Source of the DNA: Anodontia alba
Taxonomy: Eukaryota > Mollusca > Bivalvia > Lucinida > Lucinidae
Length of the DNA: 64,000 nt
Assembly: GCA_964016985.1 (NCBI GenBank)
Contig: OZ024831.1
Span: 25,649,631 to 25,713,630, forward strand
Direction: 5' to 3'
Below the pieces are notes generated by a model, which made no database searches, was not told the origin of the DNA, and saw only the letters and a program-made list of their open reading frames with translations. Below are positions 1-11,060 of this stretch, piece by piece; positions within the stretch are counted from its first letter, which is position 1; the number at the start of each line of letters is the position of its first letter. The position numbers were made by a program, and so were the translations under genes.

Positions 1-3
1 TTG

Positions 4-5
<2 letters not shown>

Positions 6-92
<87 letters not shown>
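6..92. repeat. (AT)n microsatellite
   Basis: An uninterrupted AT dinucleotide run of about 87 bp at the left edge of the window. It is a simple repeat with no associated gene. Confidence 0.97.
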
Positions 93-94
<2 letters not shown>

Positions 95-208
95 CAGAAA
101 TTAGCCTTTGACACTTAATGCAAAATGTTTCCAAAAGGGACAATTTGCATAATATGTCAATCCACTTTCTAGGAGAAATAATTAACATGTTACACAGCAT
201 GTTATGCG

Positions 209-391
209 TTAACTCTTTCGCTGCCACGGGCTTTTGCAAACAGCGTAAATCCAGATGAGACGGCTCATATAATGAGCCGTCTCATCAGGATCTACTCTGT
301 TTAACATTTTGTCTTTCAACTTTACATATAAACTTCTTTCCAATTGATAGTTTGTTAAACAACATAGCAAAGTTGGCGCCGAAAGAGTTAA
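209..391. mobile_element. Family F1: TTAA-flanked hairpin MITE, piggyBac-like
   Basis: The element begins TTAACTCTTTCG and ends CGAAAGAGTTAA, so it has inverted ends flanked by TTAA. TTAA target duplication is the hallmark of the piggyBac superfamily. Inside is a hairpin starting GCAAACAGCGTAAATCC with arms GATGAGACGGCTCAT and ATGAGCCGTCTCATC. No transposase is encoded, so it is a non-autonomous element. A 128-codon frame crosses it on the minus strand but follows the hairpin and is not a gene. A close relative with the same ends lies at 59837-60052. Confidence 0.75.
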
Positions 392-1690
392 GGAAGGGGC
401 AAAAATAGGCAATATGGTGCTCATACGATATGTGTTCATCAGTGTCGTACAACTCCCTGTACTGTATGTGCTAATGATAAAAAAATGAGACAGAAATAGT
501 GATAAAAAAATGAGACAGAAATAAAATAAATTTCGATCTGAAAATAGCCATCTGCTCGACGTCCAATATGAAAATATAACTGGTCTACGCGACATTTATT
601 TAACAATGTTTAAGAGGGTCTACGTGGACTGGGCACGCATGTGTTTGCAAAATTACAACTTGAGGTTGCCAAAAGGGCTAGCCAGCACTGTCACAAATCA
701 AAGACGATCCCATCATGTACTTAGCTAGGCTTATTATTGCATTTTCTGGCAGTATGTCACGTCTTAGTACCTATCTTTTGGTTTCAACAAGCATTGTTTA
801 CACAGAGCACGTCATGTTACAGTCAGGCTGATCGCAAGCATATTGGAAACTCTGGAAAAACATTACTTATCAACAAACATGTCAATCAAAATCAGACTGA
901 TACTGAGTGATTCTGACAGGATAATAGCATAATGATGTAGACAGACATGAAATAGCGTTTGTTTCGTGTACATTTCTTTGTAACAACAGCGATCAAACGT
1001 TACAGCGGATGCTTGGGAATAAGAATAATTTCTGGTATTTCTCTTCCTGTGGTTTCATCTGATTCCGAATACTTGTGTTTGATGCGATTCTAGCACGCCA
1101 CAGTAAATAATCGGTACAATTGAAAACGCGATCCGTTTGTTAGCACAAACATACAAATGGCGAAATATTACAAATGCCGCTGAATATTGGATACAAATAC
1201 CTTTCACCTTTTTTGTACGCCTTTCCTGAATTAAGGGACCGCGTAACTCGCAATACGTTTCCTATTCAAACCGCGTTTTATTAAACGCTATACAAACATA
1301 ACAGAGAGATCAGATATCTCGTAACAGCGTCATTTCTTTAGAATATTCTATTAAAAGATGAATGCTTAACGGCAATAATGATGAGAATTAAACCAAGCAG
1401 TAAACTCTCAGATTCTGAAATAACATTTATTCCCCCATTCCATCCTCACACCAGAGATGGAAGGGGAAATGTTTTTTTGTTGTTTTTTTTTTGGCCCAGA
1501 TCTCGTTAGTTTTAGTGGCGACGACAGCGTTGGCTTTGGGATGACAGATACTTGTATGTAAGACATCTTTTAAAACTGTCTGAGGATCTTGCAGGGTAAA
1601 TCATTGTACATTCTTAATAGGGGATTTATTTTAGTTTTCGGTCACCTTGACACCATTTTCAAGATCACAATACTCCAAATATTGTCACAT
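392..1690. other. Unassigned AT-rich sequence
   Basis: A 24-base direct duplication (TGATAAAAAAATGAGACAGA, twice) lies at about 478-525. Otherwise I see no inverted-repeat element, RNA gene or coding frame worth calling. Poly-T occurs near 1475-1490 and an A-rich tract at 1700-1730 closes the stretch. Confidence 0.5.
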
Positions 1691-2020
1691 TAAAAAATCC
1701 AAAAAAAAAAAAACAAAAAAAAAAAAAAACAATTGCGTGCTTCCTATCTCCTGAACAAATGGGTGGATTTGGTCAAAATTGCATATACTCGTATGTATGA
1801 CATTGTATGTTCACATTGTTTATGATTAATTTTGGCGAGCTTTAACTTTTTTTTCAAGATCAACACATGATTTAGAATGATGAAAGTAGGATGTTGGACA
1901 TCTGATGTCCTGGACGCTTTCTGCGGCCAATGATGGTTGTCAAAATCATTCACTGCACAAAATGATCTTAGACGCACATCAACAAAAATGTACGATCCAG
2001 AAAACCATTGTCGACTGTAT

Positions 2021-2299
2021 CATTACGAAAACACGCCTATTCAAATATATTGAAAATTACACCACCAAAAACTGAAAGTTTTCAGATAAAAAATTCCGAT
2101 ATTTTTCATATTTCTGCTCAAAACATAGATTGTGGGATCTCGTTAGAACCGCCTCGCCGAGGCGGTTCTAACGAATACCCACAATCTATGTTTTTAAGAA
2201 GAAATAAGAAAAATAATGGTTACCCCTGTAAACCCGAGTTTTACTATATAAAAGTGGGGTTTAAGGGGGTAAGAATTATATAGGCATGTTTTCGTGATG
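2021..2299 (+). mobile_element. Family A1: full-length MITE with central palindrome
   Basis: The ends are CATTACGAAAACACGCCTAT and, inverted, ATAGGCATGTTTTCGTGATG. The centre is a large palindrome whose arms run from AACATAGATTGTGGG through GTTAGAACCGCCTCG and back. Between the palindrome and the right end is a conserved strand-asymmetric block (CCCCTGTAAACC, TTTTACTATATAAAAGTGGGG). It has no open frame of its own. With 17 copies in 64 kb it is the most abundant family in the window. I do not recognise the superfamily, and target duplications are not clear; the flanking bases often match for only 1 bp. Confidence 0.85.
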
Positions 2300-2639
2300 T
2301 TCTTAAACGCGTTCAAATAGTAATATATACGCAATGTTAAAAAAGGGCCTCATGCTATATGCAAACATCGATAACCCAGATTAACCGGCAAACCAGACTA
2401 GTCTGATCATGGTATTTTCTGTTTGTCTATACAGTATACTTCAGCAGATGTAGTCTGCTCTGGCTATATCTGGCTTGATCAGACATTCCTGACCCAAACC
2501 ATTAGGATATATATGTAGTATCATCAGGAATTTATTGTTGTAGACCCGCGAGGGCATAGCAAACCCCAAATGGTTCTTCAATGTATTGATTTTAATTATT
2601 TATATGAAGCGAAATGAGCGGAAAAGAAACCTTATGCTC

Positions 2640-2790
2640 TATGCGGACAGGCTGATTAGAGCCTTCACCGACAGCTTACAGATTCAGTAGATACTGCGAA
2701 AATTATCTCTGAAAGAGAACACCCTGATCGTACACGGCAGATGATCTGGGCCTTCGCTGTTCGCGTATGACATCAGAGCAGATTTCGCCT
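2640..2790. repeat. Decayed Family E-like hairpin repeat
   Basis: The sequence holds ATGCGGACAGGCTGATTAGAGCC and GATCTGGGCCTTCGCTGTTCGCG in inverted arrangement, the same vocabulary (GATCAG, CTTCGCTGTCCGCA) as the better preserved Family E copies. It is too decayed for precise ends. Confidence 0.4.
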
Positions 2791-2875
2791 ATTGCATAGT
2801 ATCAATATGGTGAAATAGATCAATACTGCTAATATAACGTTCACAGCAGTCTGATCCGATGAGACGCCTACACCG

Positions 2876-3114
2876 TTAACACATTTATGCCTGAATATTT
2901 TCAATGAACTCTCCCATCATGAACTTCGGAAGGGTCCATATAGTCGAAGGGGTGTAATATAGAAATTGTCGTAGTTGTTTTTATTATTGAAACGTTCTAA
3001 TGTTATGGTAAACAGAGTAGACTCTGATCAGACGCCGCGTTCTGCGGCTTCTGATCTGGGTCTACATTGTTTGCCAATACCCCTTTTAAGGGACGCTAGG
3101 CATGAATGGGTTAA
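2876..3114. mobile_element. Family F2: TTAA-flanked MITE, CCCATTTATGCC-type ends
   Basis: It begins TTAACACATTTATGCCTG and ends CTAGGCATGAATGGGTTAA, giving inverted ends inside TTAA duplications (piggyBac-like). The internal hairpin reads AAACAGAGTAGACTCTGATCAG, then GACGCCGCG, then the inverse. A second copy of the same end type is at 31250-31474. Confidence 0.75.
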
Positions 3115-3958
3115 CGGAAGTGCCCTAAATATTCTGTCAACTTAACTTCCAGTCACACTTGTCCTGAAATCTGAATATGTATATTTGACCACCTATCTAA
3201 TAGCTGTTGAATGAGTTGAAAACAGTGGAGACTCTGATAAGACATATCATTATGTGGTGCCTGGAATGAGTCTGCATTGTTTGTTCAAGCCTGTCTGCCG
3301 ATTTGAATACTGGAGCAACAATGCTGTCGACATCTTTCAGAAAGCCGTTTTTTTGCTTGGCGCTTTACACAGAAGAAGTAAATTGGCAAACTTTTGTCAT
3401 GATTTAATGAAATCTCTTTGTCGTAACTACCTATGCACAAAAAAAAAAACAAAACAAAAAAAAAAAAAAAAAAAAAAACAACAAATATTCTAGTCATTGT
3501 TTTTTAAAAAATCAAATATTTTCACTTTTTTCCCCATTGTAAAAATGAATGAAAATATTGCAGAAATCTGTAGGGAAGGTAACTAGGGGGGTAGATGCTT
3601 GTTTCTGAATTTTTCATAATATTTTTGTGAAATAATTTAAACTCAGCAAAGAAAAGTAAATATATTTCTTAAGACACAAATTCAAAAAAAATCATTTTGC
3701 TATAGAAATTGCATAGCTGAGACCAATATTTGGCAGTAAATTTAATTTTAGGGTATATACTTGAAAAGAAAACACAGAATCCGAAAAGACAAATGGTTTG
3801 TGATAAGATATGTTCAATCAAAACAAAATATTTTCATTTTAAAATGAAACGCCGAGCAAAAAACGTCTTTCCGAGTGATGTTGAAAGGACAGTAATCATG
3901 GTAACCCCTTAGCATACCGATCCTAAAAGTAAGCAAACCCGGCTGACTATGCGGTGAT
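3115..3958. other. Unassigned stretch with poly-A tract
   Basis: It holds an interrupted poly-A tract at 3438-3478 and otherwise AT-rich sequence with no recognisable gene or repeat structure. Short frames on both strands come from the poly-A. Confidence 0.5.
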
Positions 3959-4158
3959 CATCACGAAAAACTGGTGTTTACAGGGGTATACATTATTTTT
4001 CTTATTTTTTCCCAAAAACATAGATTGTGGGTACTCGTTAGAACCCTTAATCTATGTCTTGAGCAGAAATTTGGAAAATATCAGATGTTTTTATCTGAAA
4101 TTTTTCATTTTTTGGAGTGAAATTTTCAATATATTTGAATATGCATGTTTTCGTAATG
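3959..4158 (-). mobile_element. Family A2: internally deleted copy
   Basis: Minus orientation. The outer ends CATCACGAAAA and TTTTCGTAATG are present, but the segment next to the left end and most of the central palindrome are missing; GTTAGAACCC runs straight into TTAATCTATGTCTTGAGC. It is a deletion derivative. Confidence 0.8.
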
Positions 4159-4231
4159 GTCTCTAACATTGCTGAGTGATCTGAGTATTTCTCCGAAACT
4201 TTACATGTAAGATAAACACGTTATTTTATTT

Positions 4232-4262
4232 TATTTTATTTATTTATTTATTTATTTTTTTG
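4232..4262. repeat. (TTTA)n-like simple repeat
   Basis: TTATTTTATTTTATTTATTT run of about 30 bp. Confidence 0.85.
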
Positions 4263-4355
4263 TTTTTCAAATATGGACAAATGGAGTTTTGTATTGTCAT
4301 GCCACAGAACATACACGGTTAATCGCGCTATTTGAGAAGTACATATTGCTTTCAT

Positions 4356-4510
4356 CATTACGAAAACGCCTATTCAAATATATAGAAAATTTCACCTCCA
4401 AAAACTGAAAATTTTCAGATAAAAAAAAAAAAAATATGTTATTTTTCATGTTTCTGCTCAAAACATAGATTGTGGGTACTCGATAGAACCGCCTCTGTGT
4501 TTTCGTGATG
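4356..4510 (+). mobile_element. Family A3: copy that lost the right palindrome arm
   Basis: It runs from CATTACGAAAACGCCTATTC through the left arm to GATAGAACCGCCTC, then jumps directly to TGTGTTTTCGTGATG. The whole right arm and right flank are deleted, exactly at the palindrome centre. Both terminal inverted repeats survive. Confidence 0.85.
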
Positions 4511-5645
4511 TATTTTCCTTAAAGCATACTGGAATCGTACCTTATTTCTATTATATTACAGAGCAGTATTGAACATATTTTGTTTATCTTTCTGAGTCTA
4601 AGGCCACACAGGATCTATAAGAGATGGTAAACAACTAGATAATAATGAACACAGTAAATGACAAATGTACAAGCAAAACATTCAATGCCGTAAGAAGGGA
4701 GTGATATCACGTCACAAATAAATAACCTCCAATGCATATGCTGTTTAAGACAGTAAGACATTCATTTGTAAACACCATGCTGCAGCTGACTTGCCATTGC
4801 CCTTCCATATGTAAATGTCTTGCTATTGCACTTTAGTGACGTGTAAAGTATACATACGTTATATACAAAAAAAAAAGAAAAAAAAAAAAAAAAAAAAAAA
4901 ATCATCGTTGAAAACTTCTTCACAATAATGGTACATACTTGAAAAATTAACAGGTCTCTGAGCATTGTTGGTAGAAAAGAGCTCTTTAAACTTCATAACA
5001 TTGGGTTTTCTGTAGAAGTAACATTTTAACAATTGTTTTTATTTTGACAAGGCGTAATTACAGGTACGACTTAATGAAATTATAAGACTCTTCCGTTCGT
5101 TTGGTGCGATATTTTTTCAACGACCTGTTTCAACAGGAAGCTTGTTATTTCTGAGTCTAAATTTTAGTGTTAAACTATCATTTTTATGGTTAAAGTTATT
5201 AATTTTCAAAGTATAAGTCCTTCTTAAAAGCCAATAGGTTTTTCTTAAGATTCGATCTTACAGTATTATTCCTGTATAAGTAAATGAACGAAGACTCTAG
5301 AACTTTGTGTCTTAAATGAGGTTGTTTTATGTCATTGAAAAAAATCTATACGTCAAGCTGAAACACGTCATCCTCTCATACATCGCGTATATTTATGCTG
5401 TGGCATTTATGTTAATGTTTATCAGTCTGTTTGTCATTCCTTAGAGTAAATTGGGAAATTGACTTATTGGGAAATAAGAAAATAAGGTATAACTGATACG
5501 GATAAAATCCATAAACGATCGCTAAATCAACAACAGCTGAAGGCCCAATAACACTTTCCACATTATTATTTTTCTTCTATTTATACTCGTAGTTTATTTC
5601 CTAAAAGTGGCCAGTGTTCATGGCAATGACCAACGACTCACAGCT

Positions 5646-5676
<31 letters not shown>

Positions 5677-5719
5677 CTGTATACGGTTACATTATTTTAG
5701 TGTCCACATACGGCTTATA
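4511..5719. other. Unassigned stretch with two homopolymer tracts
   Basis: It contains an A-rich tract at 4867-4901 and a T30 tract at 5647-5676. I see no gene, hairpin element or RNA gene in the rest. Confidence 0.5.
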
Positions 5720-6233
5720 GGCGGCGGTAGAACGTCTCCCCGTACTTTACCATAGTGCAGATTATATTTCATTTCCTTTGTGATCATTGGGCCCATTGTG
5801 GAATCTTTGAAAATGGAGTTCTGCTCATGTATACGCTAGAGGGCGTAAGCAGTGTTGCAAACTTCATTTCTGCTTATGAAGAGTCTCAATAAAACCGAGA
5901 CTCACATTTTCTTATCTGTAGTGTGTTCTTTGTTTCCAAAGGCAATCTTTTTGACGTTTATTTTACTACACTGCAGCTGGTATTAGTGCCGTGTGGCGGC
6001 GGCAGAACGTCTCCCCGTACTTTACTATAGTGCAGATTATATTTCATTTCCTTTGGGATCATTGGGCCGATTATGATACATTTGAAAATGGAACTCTGCT
6101 CATGTATACGCTAGAGGGCGTAAGCAGTGTTGCAAACTTCATTACTGCTTATGAAGAGTCTCAATAAAACCGAGACTCCCGGTTTCTTATCTGTAGTGTG
6201 TTCGTTGTTTCCAAAGGCAATCTTTTTGACGTT
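5720..6233 (+). repeat. Repeat M: two tandem units of about 275 bp
   Basis: Unit 1 starts GGCGGCGGTAGAACGTC at 5720 and unit 2 starts GGCGGCGGCAGAACGTC at 5995; the two are nearly identical. Each carries TATACGCTAGAGGGCGTAAG, a small hairpin, and then GAGTCTCAATAAAACCGAGA, in which an AATAAA polyadenylation-type signal sits inside a short GAGTCTC/GAGACTC hairpin. Unit 2 lacks its last roughly 40 bp and runs into an AT repeat. Diverged copies lie at about 16200-16345 and 54593-55680. The tandem arrangement and the AATAAA hairpin would fit LTR-like or small circular-RNA-derived retroelements. I see no open frame and cannot classify it. Confidence 0.8.
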
Positions 6234-6902
6234 ATATATATATATATTTATACTTGTTGGTCTGAGCGCTTGATTTGGACTGTCTCATGAACACTTCTAT
6301 CTACCTTTCTTCAGGTCAGTCTAATTGGTTGCCTTCAAGAAGTAAACTTAACTTAAACAAACTTTGTTTTTGTCCTTAAAAACTCAGCAGAACTTAATAT
6401 TTGATTATTTGACCATATCGTCCTCATTAAAGACTGACTTATTACAATAAAACTTGCAAAAATACCATTTAATGAATTATTTGCCTTGCGTCTTTTGTAA
6501 GGCGGATACCTTATAATGCAAACATTTATCTCAGTCACTTATTATAAATATATGGTGATATGAAGGCATGAAGGCTTTATCTTGTCTATCAAGAAATGCA
6601 AAAACAAATGTTGTGTTAGCTTACTAGGTACCAAAGCAAATTAATGTACATCAAGTTAGCATATGCATGACACTTTTTGTGATAACTTAGCCAAGACATT
6701 TCTCTGAGTAAAAATAATAAGTACAACGCAAAATATTTTATTCAATCTAAAATTAAATATAAACTTCACTGAATGAGAAATTTCGTGCTCATTATCCCTG
6801 TTACAAAATGTTGAAAATTGTCTGCATTATATTCATGTAAACCCTATGATCGAATAGGATATCGATTCCAGAACTGTTTAATTGAAACATGTTAAATAAG
6901 TA
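6234..6902. other. Unassigned AT-rich sequence
   Basis: A short TA run at 6234-6248, then low-GC sequence with no gene or element that I can support. Confidence 0.5.
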
Positions 6903-7111
6903 TTAACCCTTATCCCGCTGAACCCGGATATACCATGCTTTTGCAAACAGTGTAGCTCAAGATCAGTTCTGAAGAAGCAAACTGATCTGGATCTGCACTG
7001 TTTGTCATTAAGTATATGAATTAAGATCAACAATCTGGATTAAGTAATTTGATTGGCTAACAAATAGAAATGGGCGTGGCATCTTAATTTATTCAGCAGG
7101 ACAAGGGTTAA
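6903..7111 (+). mobile_element. Family F3: TTAA-flanked MITE, CCCTTRTCCYGCTGAA ends
   Basis: Left end TTAACCCTTATCCCGCTGAA, right end TTCAGCAGGACAAGGGTTAA: inverted ends of about 16 bp inside TTAA duplications, typical of piggyBac-like elements. An internal hairpin begins GCAAACAGTGTAG. A sister copy in the opposite orientation is at 13556-13755, and a right end is at 50089. Confidence 0.85.
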
Positions 7112-7532
7112 GATCATGTAGTGATATATTTTTATTATGGATCTTTGTGTCTTTTTCAAAATGTCACTTTTTTTTATCGTCTTATTATACCAGATCGAAC
7201 TTATGCAACTTGCTATAATTCGGCAACTCTTGTGAGACCTTCCACTTGTGATGTATGAAAAGCGTTGAAAAAATTCGCCGACTTTGTTTTTTCATTTGGT
7301 TGTATGCATATGAAACATGTTCTTCAATCTGGTTGCTACTGCCTATTTAACAAAACTAATGCAACTCTGTCAAATTGTTTTTGCATTGCTTGTCAACACG
7401 GATCAAATCTAAAACAAAAGAATTTGTTATGTCAGGGAGCATGCCTTTCGGTGATTAGTTGGAACTATCAGCTTTTACTGTTCCGAAACTTGCAACTTTG
7501 GAATGAGTACACCTGAAAATAGACGCCGCAAT

Positions 7533-7805
7533 CATTACAAAAAATACGCCTATTCAAATATATAGAAAATTCCACCTCCAAAAACTGAAAATTTTCAGAT
7601 AAAAAACTCTGATATTTTTCATATTTATGCTCAAAACATAGATTGTGGGTACCCGTTAGAAACGCCTCGCGGTTCTAACGAGTACCCACAATCTATATTT
7701 TTGAGCGAAAATAAGAAAAATAATATATACCGCTGCAAACCCCAGTTTTACTATAAAAAAGTGGGGTCTAAGGGGGTCAAAATTATATAGGCATGTTTTC
7801 GTGAT
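7533..7805 (+). mobile_element. Family A4: full-length MITE
   Basis: Same plan as A1, with GTGGGTACCCGTTAGAAACGCC on the left arm and GGCGTTT mutated to GCGGTTC on the right, so the arms are slightly discordant. The terminal CG of the left end is damaged (CATTACAAAAAA). Confidence 0.85.
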
Positions 7806-7989
7806 ATTTTACAAACTGAACACAAGTGTTGCAGAACGTCGTTGTACTAGAAACCGTTCAAACATGAGATCTGCTGATAAATAAATGAGTGTTTTCCTAG
7901 ACAAAGTACCGTATTCGAGTTACACTCAGTTGAGCTAAAATACGTATGTATCTACCAACTAAGGATACAATATAAAAATCAGAAAAGAA

Positions 7990-8200
7990 CTTATTTAATG
8001 ATAATTATGCAATTTTGTTCTAATTTTCTTTATAAAGGCATATGTTGTGAGTACTTATTTGAATTGCATCGACAAGTCGATGCAATTCAAATGAGTACCC
8101 GCAACATATGCCTTTAAAAAGAAGTAAAGAAAAAGTACAATGGCTGTAATCTGATGACTACGGAATTTCTTGACTGTGCCCTATAGGAGTATGTGCGGTA
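7990..8200. mobile_element. Hairpin element with shared palindromic core, unrelated flanks
   Basis: A stem at 8036-8115 has arms starting GGCATATGTTGTGAGTACTT and TTTGAATTGCATCGA and their inverse. The TTGTGNGTACT...GAA...GC layout matches the core of Families A and C, but the flanks (TTTTCTTTATAAAG / CTTTAAAAAGAAGTAAAGA) do not match Family A ends. Outer termini not resolved. Confidence 0.6.
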
Positions 8201-8870
8201 ATTAGATCGAATACGGTAAATTCTTTTCTTTAAGAACATCCTCAGTTAGAAGGGAGGAAAATGTTTCCAGGGCAATAGAATATCCATTGAAGGTTATCTT
8301 TAATAATATCTTTGAATGGTGTCCATTTTTTTTTTTTTTTTTTTTTTTTTTGTAGGATACGAGCAAAACTGGAATTGTTAACATACTGGTCTACAGACAG
8401 ATGGATGCAAATGCTTCTTGTTCAGTTAGAATGTTATCGACTTCTTTTACATGACTGACGTGTATAGCGACACTGTCAACAGACTGCTCGGTACACAACG
8501 GGAAACTTCAGTTTAGTGCCAAAAGTTTTGTAAAAAAAAGTAAATAAACTTCCTGAATATAATTCCGCATTTTTATGTTTGCAAAAGTATTTACTTTGAT
8601 AAACATCTTCACCATTTTGTGATAAAATAGCTATGCCTGGAAGGCTCAGTGATTGTAGAACTAGCATTACTTTATCAAACAACATATATATATTGCGCAA
8701 AAAAAAAAAAAAAAAAAAAAAAGGAGCACGCTACAAAATAATATGTATCTATATCTTTCAAAGTTAATATTCTTAAGCACGAGCATGGAATACTAGAAAC
8801 AAATATGTAAACCAATAATATTCGAAGCTTTGTATAATAAGTAATATTTACAATGCGATCAGGCCCCAGT
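8201..8870. other. Unassigned stretch with poly-T and poly-A tracts
   Basis: Poly-T at 8326-8351 and poly-A at 8699-8722. No gene seen. Confidence 0.5.
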
Positions 8871-9102
8871 TGTTCAGAACTAACGATGTCGTTAGTTAAC
8901 ATATCGTTAAAACTTTGTTCATTAAATATGGCATATACGCTAATATTTTTGCTGAAAAAAATGTGAGCTTATAAGCAAAAGCTACTCATATTTTTTATCA
9001 GCAAAAATACCTGTGTATTAGATAGTGTTCTTCTAGAACAGATAACATTTTGACCACTAACGAGCTCGTTAAGCTAACGATTCTTTGAACAACTGGGCCC
9101 TG
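8871..9102. mobile_element. Family D1: GGGCCCAGTTGTTCAAA MITE
   Basis: Inverted ends AGGCCCCAGTTGTTCAGAAC and TTTGAACAACTGGGCCCTG. Inside the ends are nested inverted blocks (TAACGATGTCGTTAGTTAAC; ACGAGCTCGTTAAGCTAACG) and a central stem of TTTTTGCTGAAAAAAATGTGAG and its inverse. There is no coding frame. Repeat I sequence starts immediately to its right. Confidence 0.8.
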
Positions 9103-9420
9103 AAAAATAGAATAGTAGATGTCCAGGAAGAGCCACACTCGCAGAACATAGCCTACCAATGACACCAAGGGTAAGGGAAAACAACCGCCGACAGACAGTA
9201 CACATGCCAAGAACCTATGAAAAGCAAAGTAACCAGGTTCCTCCTTGTCAACGAGGTTATCAAAATGCTAGACAAAATCAAACCATTACAATATTAAGAC
9301 AGCGAACAGAACATCTAACATGCCCCGCTGCGAACAAACAACACCAGAATCGCCACCTTGAGACCTGTTTTTTACTAGTGTCTTCTGAATGCTGTGATCG
9401 TTCCTGAGTAACTGTACTTT
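9103..9420 (+). repeat. Repeat I copy 1 (unclassified dispersed repeat)
   Basis: Starts AGTAGATGTCCAGGAAGAGC and contains AACCAGGTTCCTCC and CCAGAATCGCCACCTTGAG. Matching blocks recur near 10410-11060, 17281-17790, 18600-18870, 25795-25960, 27316-27430, 34680-34860, 43519-43740 and 44340-45260. It may be a decayed retroelement, but no conserved domain is readable. Confidence 0.55.
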
Positions 9421-10409
9421 TTCTTTGGCGCATTTCATTTTTATAGCCAAAATACATGTTACCACATCTGCCTAGCCATACTATAGAACAGAGATAAAGC
9501 TGCGCCGCGCCATGTGAAAATGTAAGTTCGAGACATATTCGGATAGCAAAGACCCCGATCAGTTGGTTATCCAATCGTGTTAACCCGTAAAATGTATGAT
9601 TGTATAAAATAAATGCTTAAATATCAAATTGCCTAATTACACCCATTTATTATTGTTCCTTGTCTATATGTATGAACATTCCGAATCTGTCTTTGTGTAC
9701 AACTTTTTTATGATTTTTCGAAATACGAATTTGGTATGTTGACTTCAGGCTCACTGTGTTACTTCTCTGGCTAATGTGGATCTTTATTGTTTCACATACG
9801 CTCGGAGATACATTTTTCGATTTCTTTCGAAACTTATAAGAATTTGAAATGTGTATGTAATTGTATGCCTTTATAAAAGATTTAGTACTATATTGCACAA
9901 ACCTGATGGCTGTACATGTCAAAGCTGAAGCATTTTAATTGCATGCTTTATTCGTTTTGTACATTTAGTGTGCAGATCAGCTGATATAAACTGGAACATG
10001 TGGTGTTCGGTGTAAAAATAAATCAAATAGTTTTGAAATTTATTACGGCATAATTCATCCGCTGGTAAACTAGCATTACGCTAGCATGTCTATGTGAAAG
10101 GTATAATTCACACCATCACTCTAGGTAAGACACTTTTTACAATACTAGACTGCTATGTTTTATTTCTCCATGATAACACGTAATGGGTACTCATTAGAAG
10201 CGCCTCCGTTGTTATGGAGAAATTAAACATAGCAATCTATTATTGTTACTACAACATATGTGGAGAAATGATAAAGATAGTTATCTTGATATCCCCTTTA
10301 TCTAATGCATTAAAAGTCATGGGCATTTCACCATATAATGAAAGTAAGATTTGGTTATTAATGACATTAAGACAGTTTTATGCAGTAAAGCAATGTTGCC
10401 AGGAGTAAA
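9421..10409. other. Unassigned; one broken hairpin-core remnant
   Basis: At about 10158-10222 the sequence TTTCTCCATGATAACACG, GGGTACTCATTAGAAGCGCC, then GTTGTTATGGAGAAA keeps the outer stem and the left core arm of the shared hairpin, but the right core arm is gone. Nothing else is recognisable. Confidence 0.5.
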
Positions 10410-11060
10410 AACACATTGAAAAGCTGATTTAGACACTGCCATAGTCTGAAAAATGGTAGAAGATGTGTCCAGTAATAACCGCAATCGCAAAATATAGCAA
10501 GAAGAAGAGCAGATAATGATGTGCAGTAGACCTGCCAGAAACCGAAGCATTACGAAAACATGCCTATTCAAATATGTGGACAATTTTACAACGAAAAAAA
10601 GGAAAATTTTCAGATAAAAAAATTCTGATATTTTTCATATTTCTGCTCAAAACATAGATTGTTGGTACTCGTTAGAACCGCCTCGGCGTGGCAGTTCTAA
10701 CAATTACCCACAATCTATGTTTTGAGCAGAAATAAGAAAACTAATGTATACCCCTGTAAACCCCAGTTTTACTATATAAAAGTGGGGTTTAAGGGGGTCA
10801 AAATTATATAGGCTTGTTTTCGTGATGGAAAAGCAAACCAACCAGCTCCCTCTTCCCCACCAATTCAATCACAGTGCTAGACATGGTCCACTAAACACAA
10901 CAATAATAAAACGAACAGGGTAAGCCTTAAGTAAAACCCTGCTACGAATCGCCACAATGACACACAAAAGACAAACAACACCAGAACAACCGCCTTACAA
11001 TGGCCAGTTTTAAAACCACCACTTTTTTAATGTAGCCTCAGCACAGGCTTGTGTTATCAT
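10410..11060 (+). repeat. Repeat I copy 2, split by Family A5
   Basis: The left part holds GGTAGAAGATGTGTCCAGTAATAACCGC. The right part resumes at GAAAAGCAAACCAACCAGC and runs through AACCGCCTTACAATGGCCAG. The split is visible by comparison with 9200-9260, where GAAAAGCAAAGTAACCAGG is continuous with its left flank. Confidence 0.55.
10548..10827 (+). mobile_element. Family A5: full-length MITE inserted in repeat I
   Basis: Ends CATTACGAAAACATGCCTAT and ATAGGCTTGTTTTCGTGATG. The left arm carries GTTGGTACTCG, while the right arm reads AATTACCCACAATC, so the arms have diverged independently. Confidence 0.85.

Noticed and set aside
209..595. 128-codon minus-strand frame
   Set aside because: It covers the F1 hairpin and a direct duplication; no domain and no splice or start support.
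2021..2299. Recurring frame with 'ISAQNIDCGYSLEP' in many places
   Set aside because: It is the translation of the Family A palindrome, present wherever that MITE occurs.
2021..2299. Helitron identity for Family A because of its hairpin
   Set aside because: The hairpin is central rather than near a 3' CTRR end, and the element has terminal inverted repeats.
5720..6233. Hammerhead ribozyme in repeat M
   Set aside because: CTTATGA followed by a GAGTCTC/GAGACTC stem is suggestive, but the invariant G is changed and no GAAA follows the stem in the best copies.
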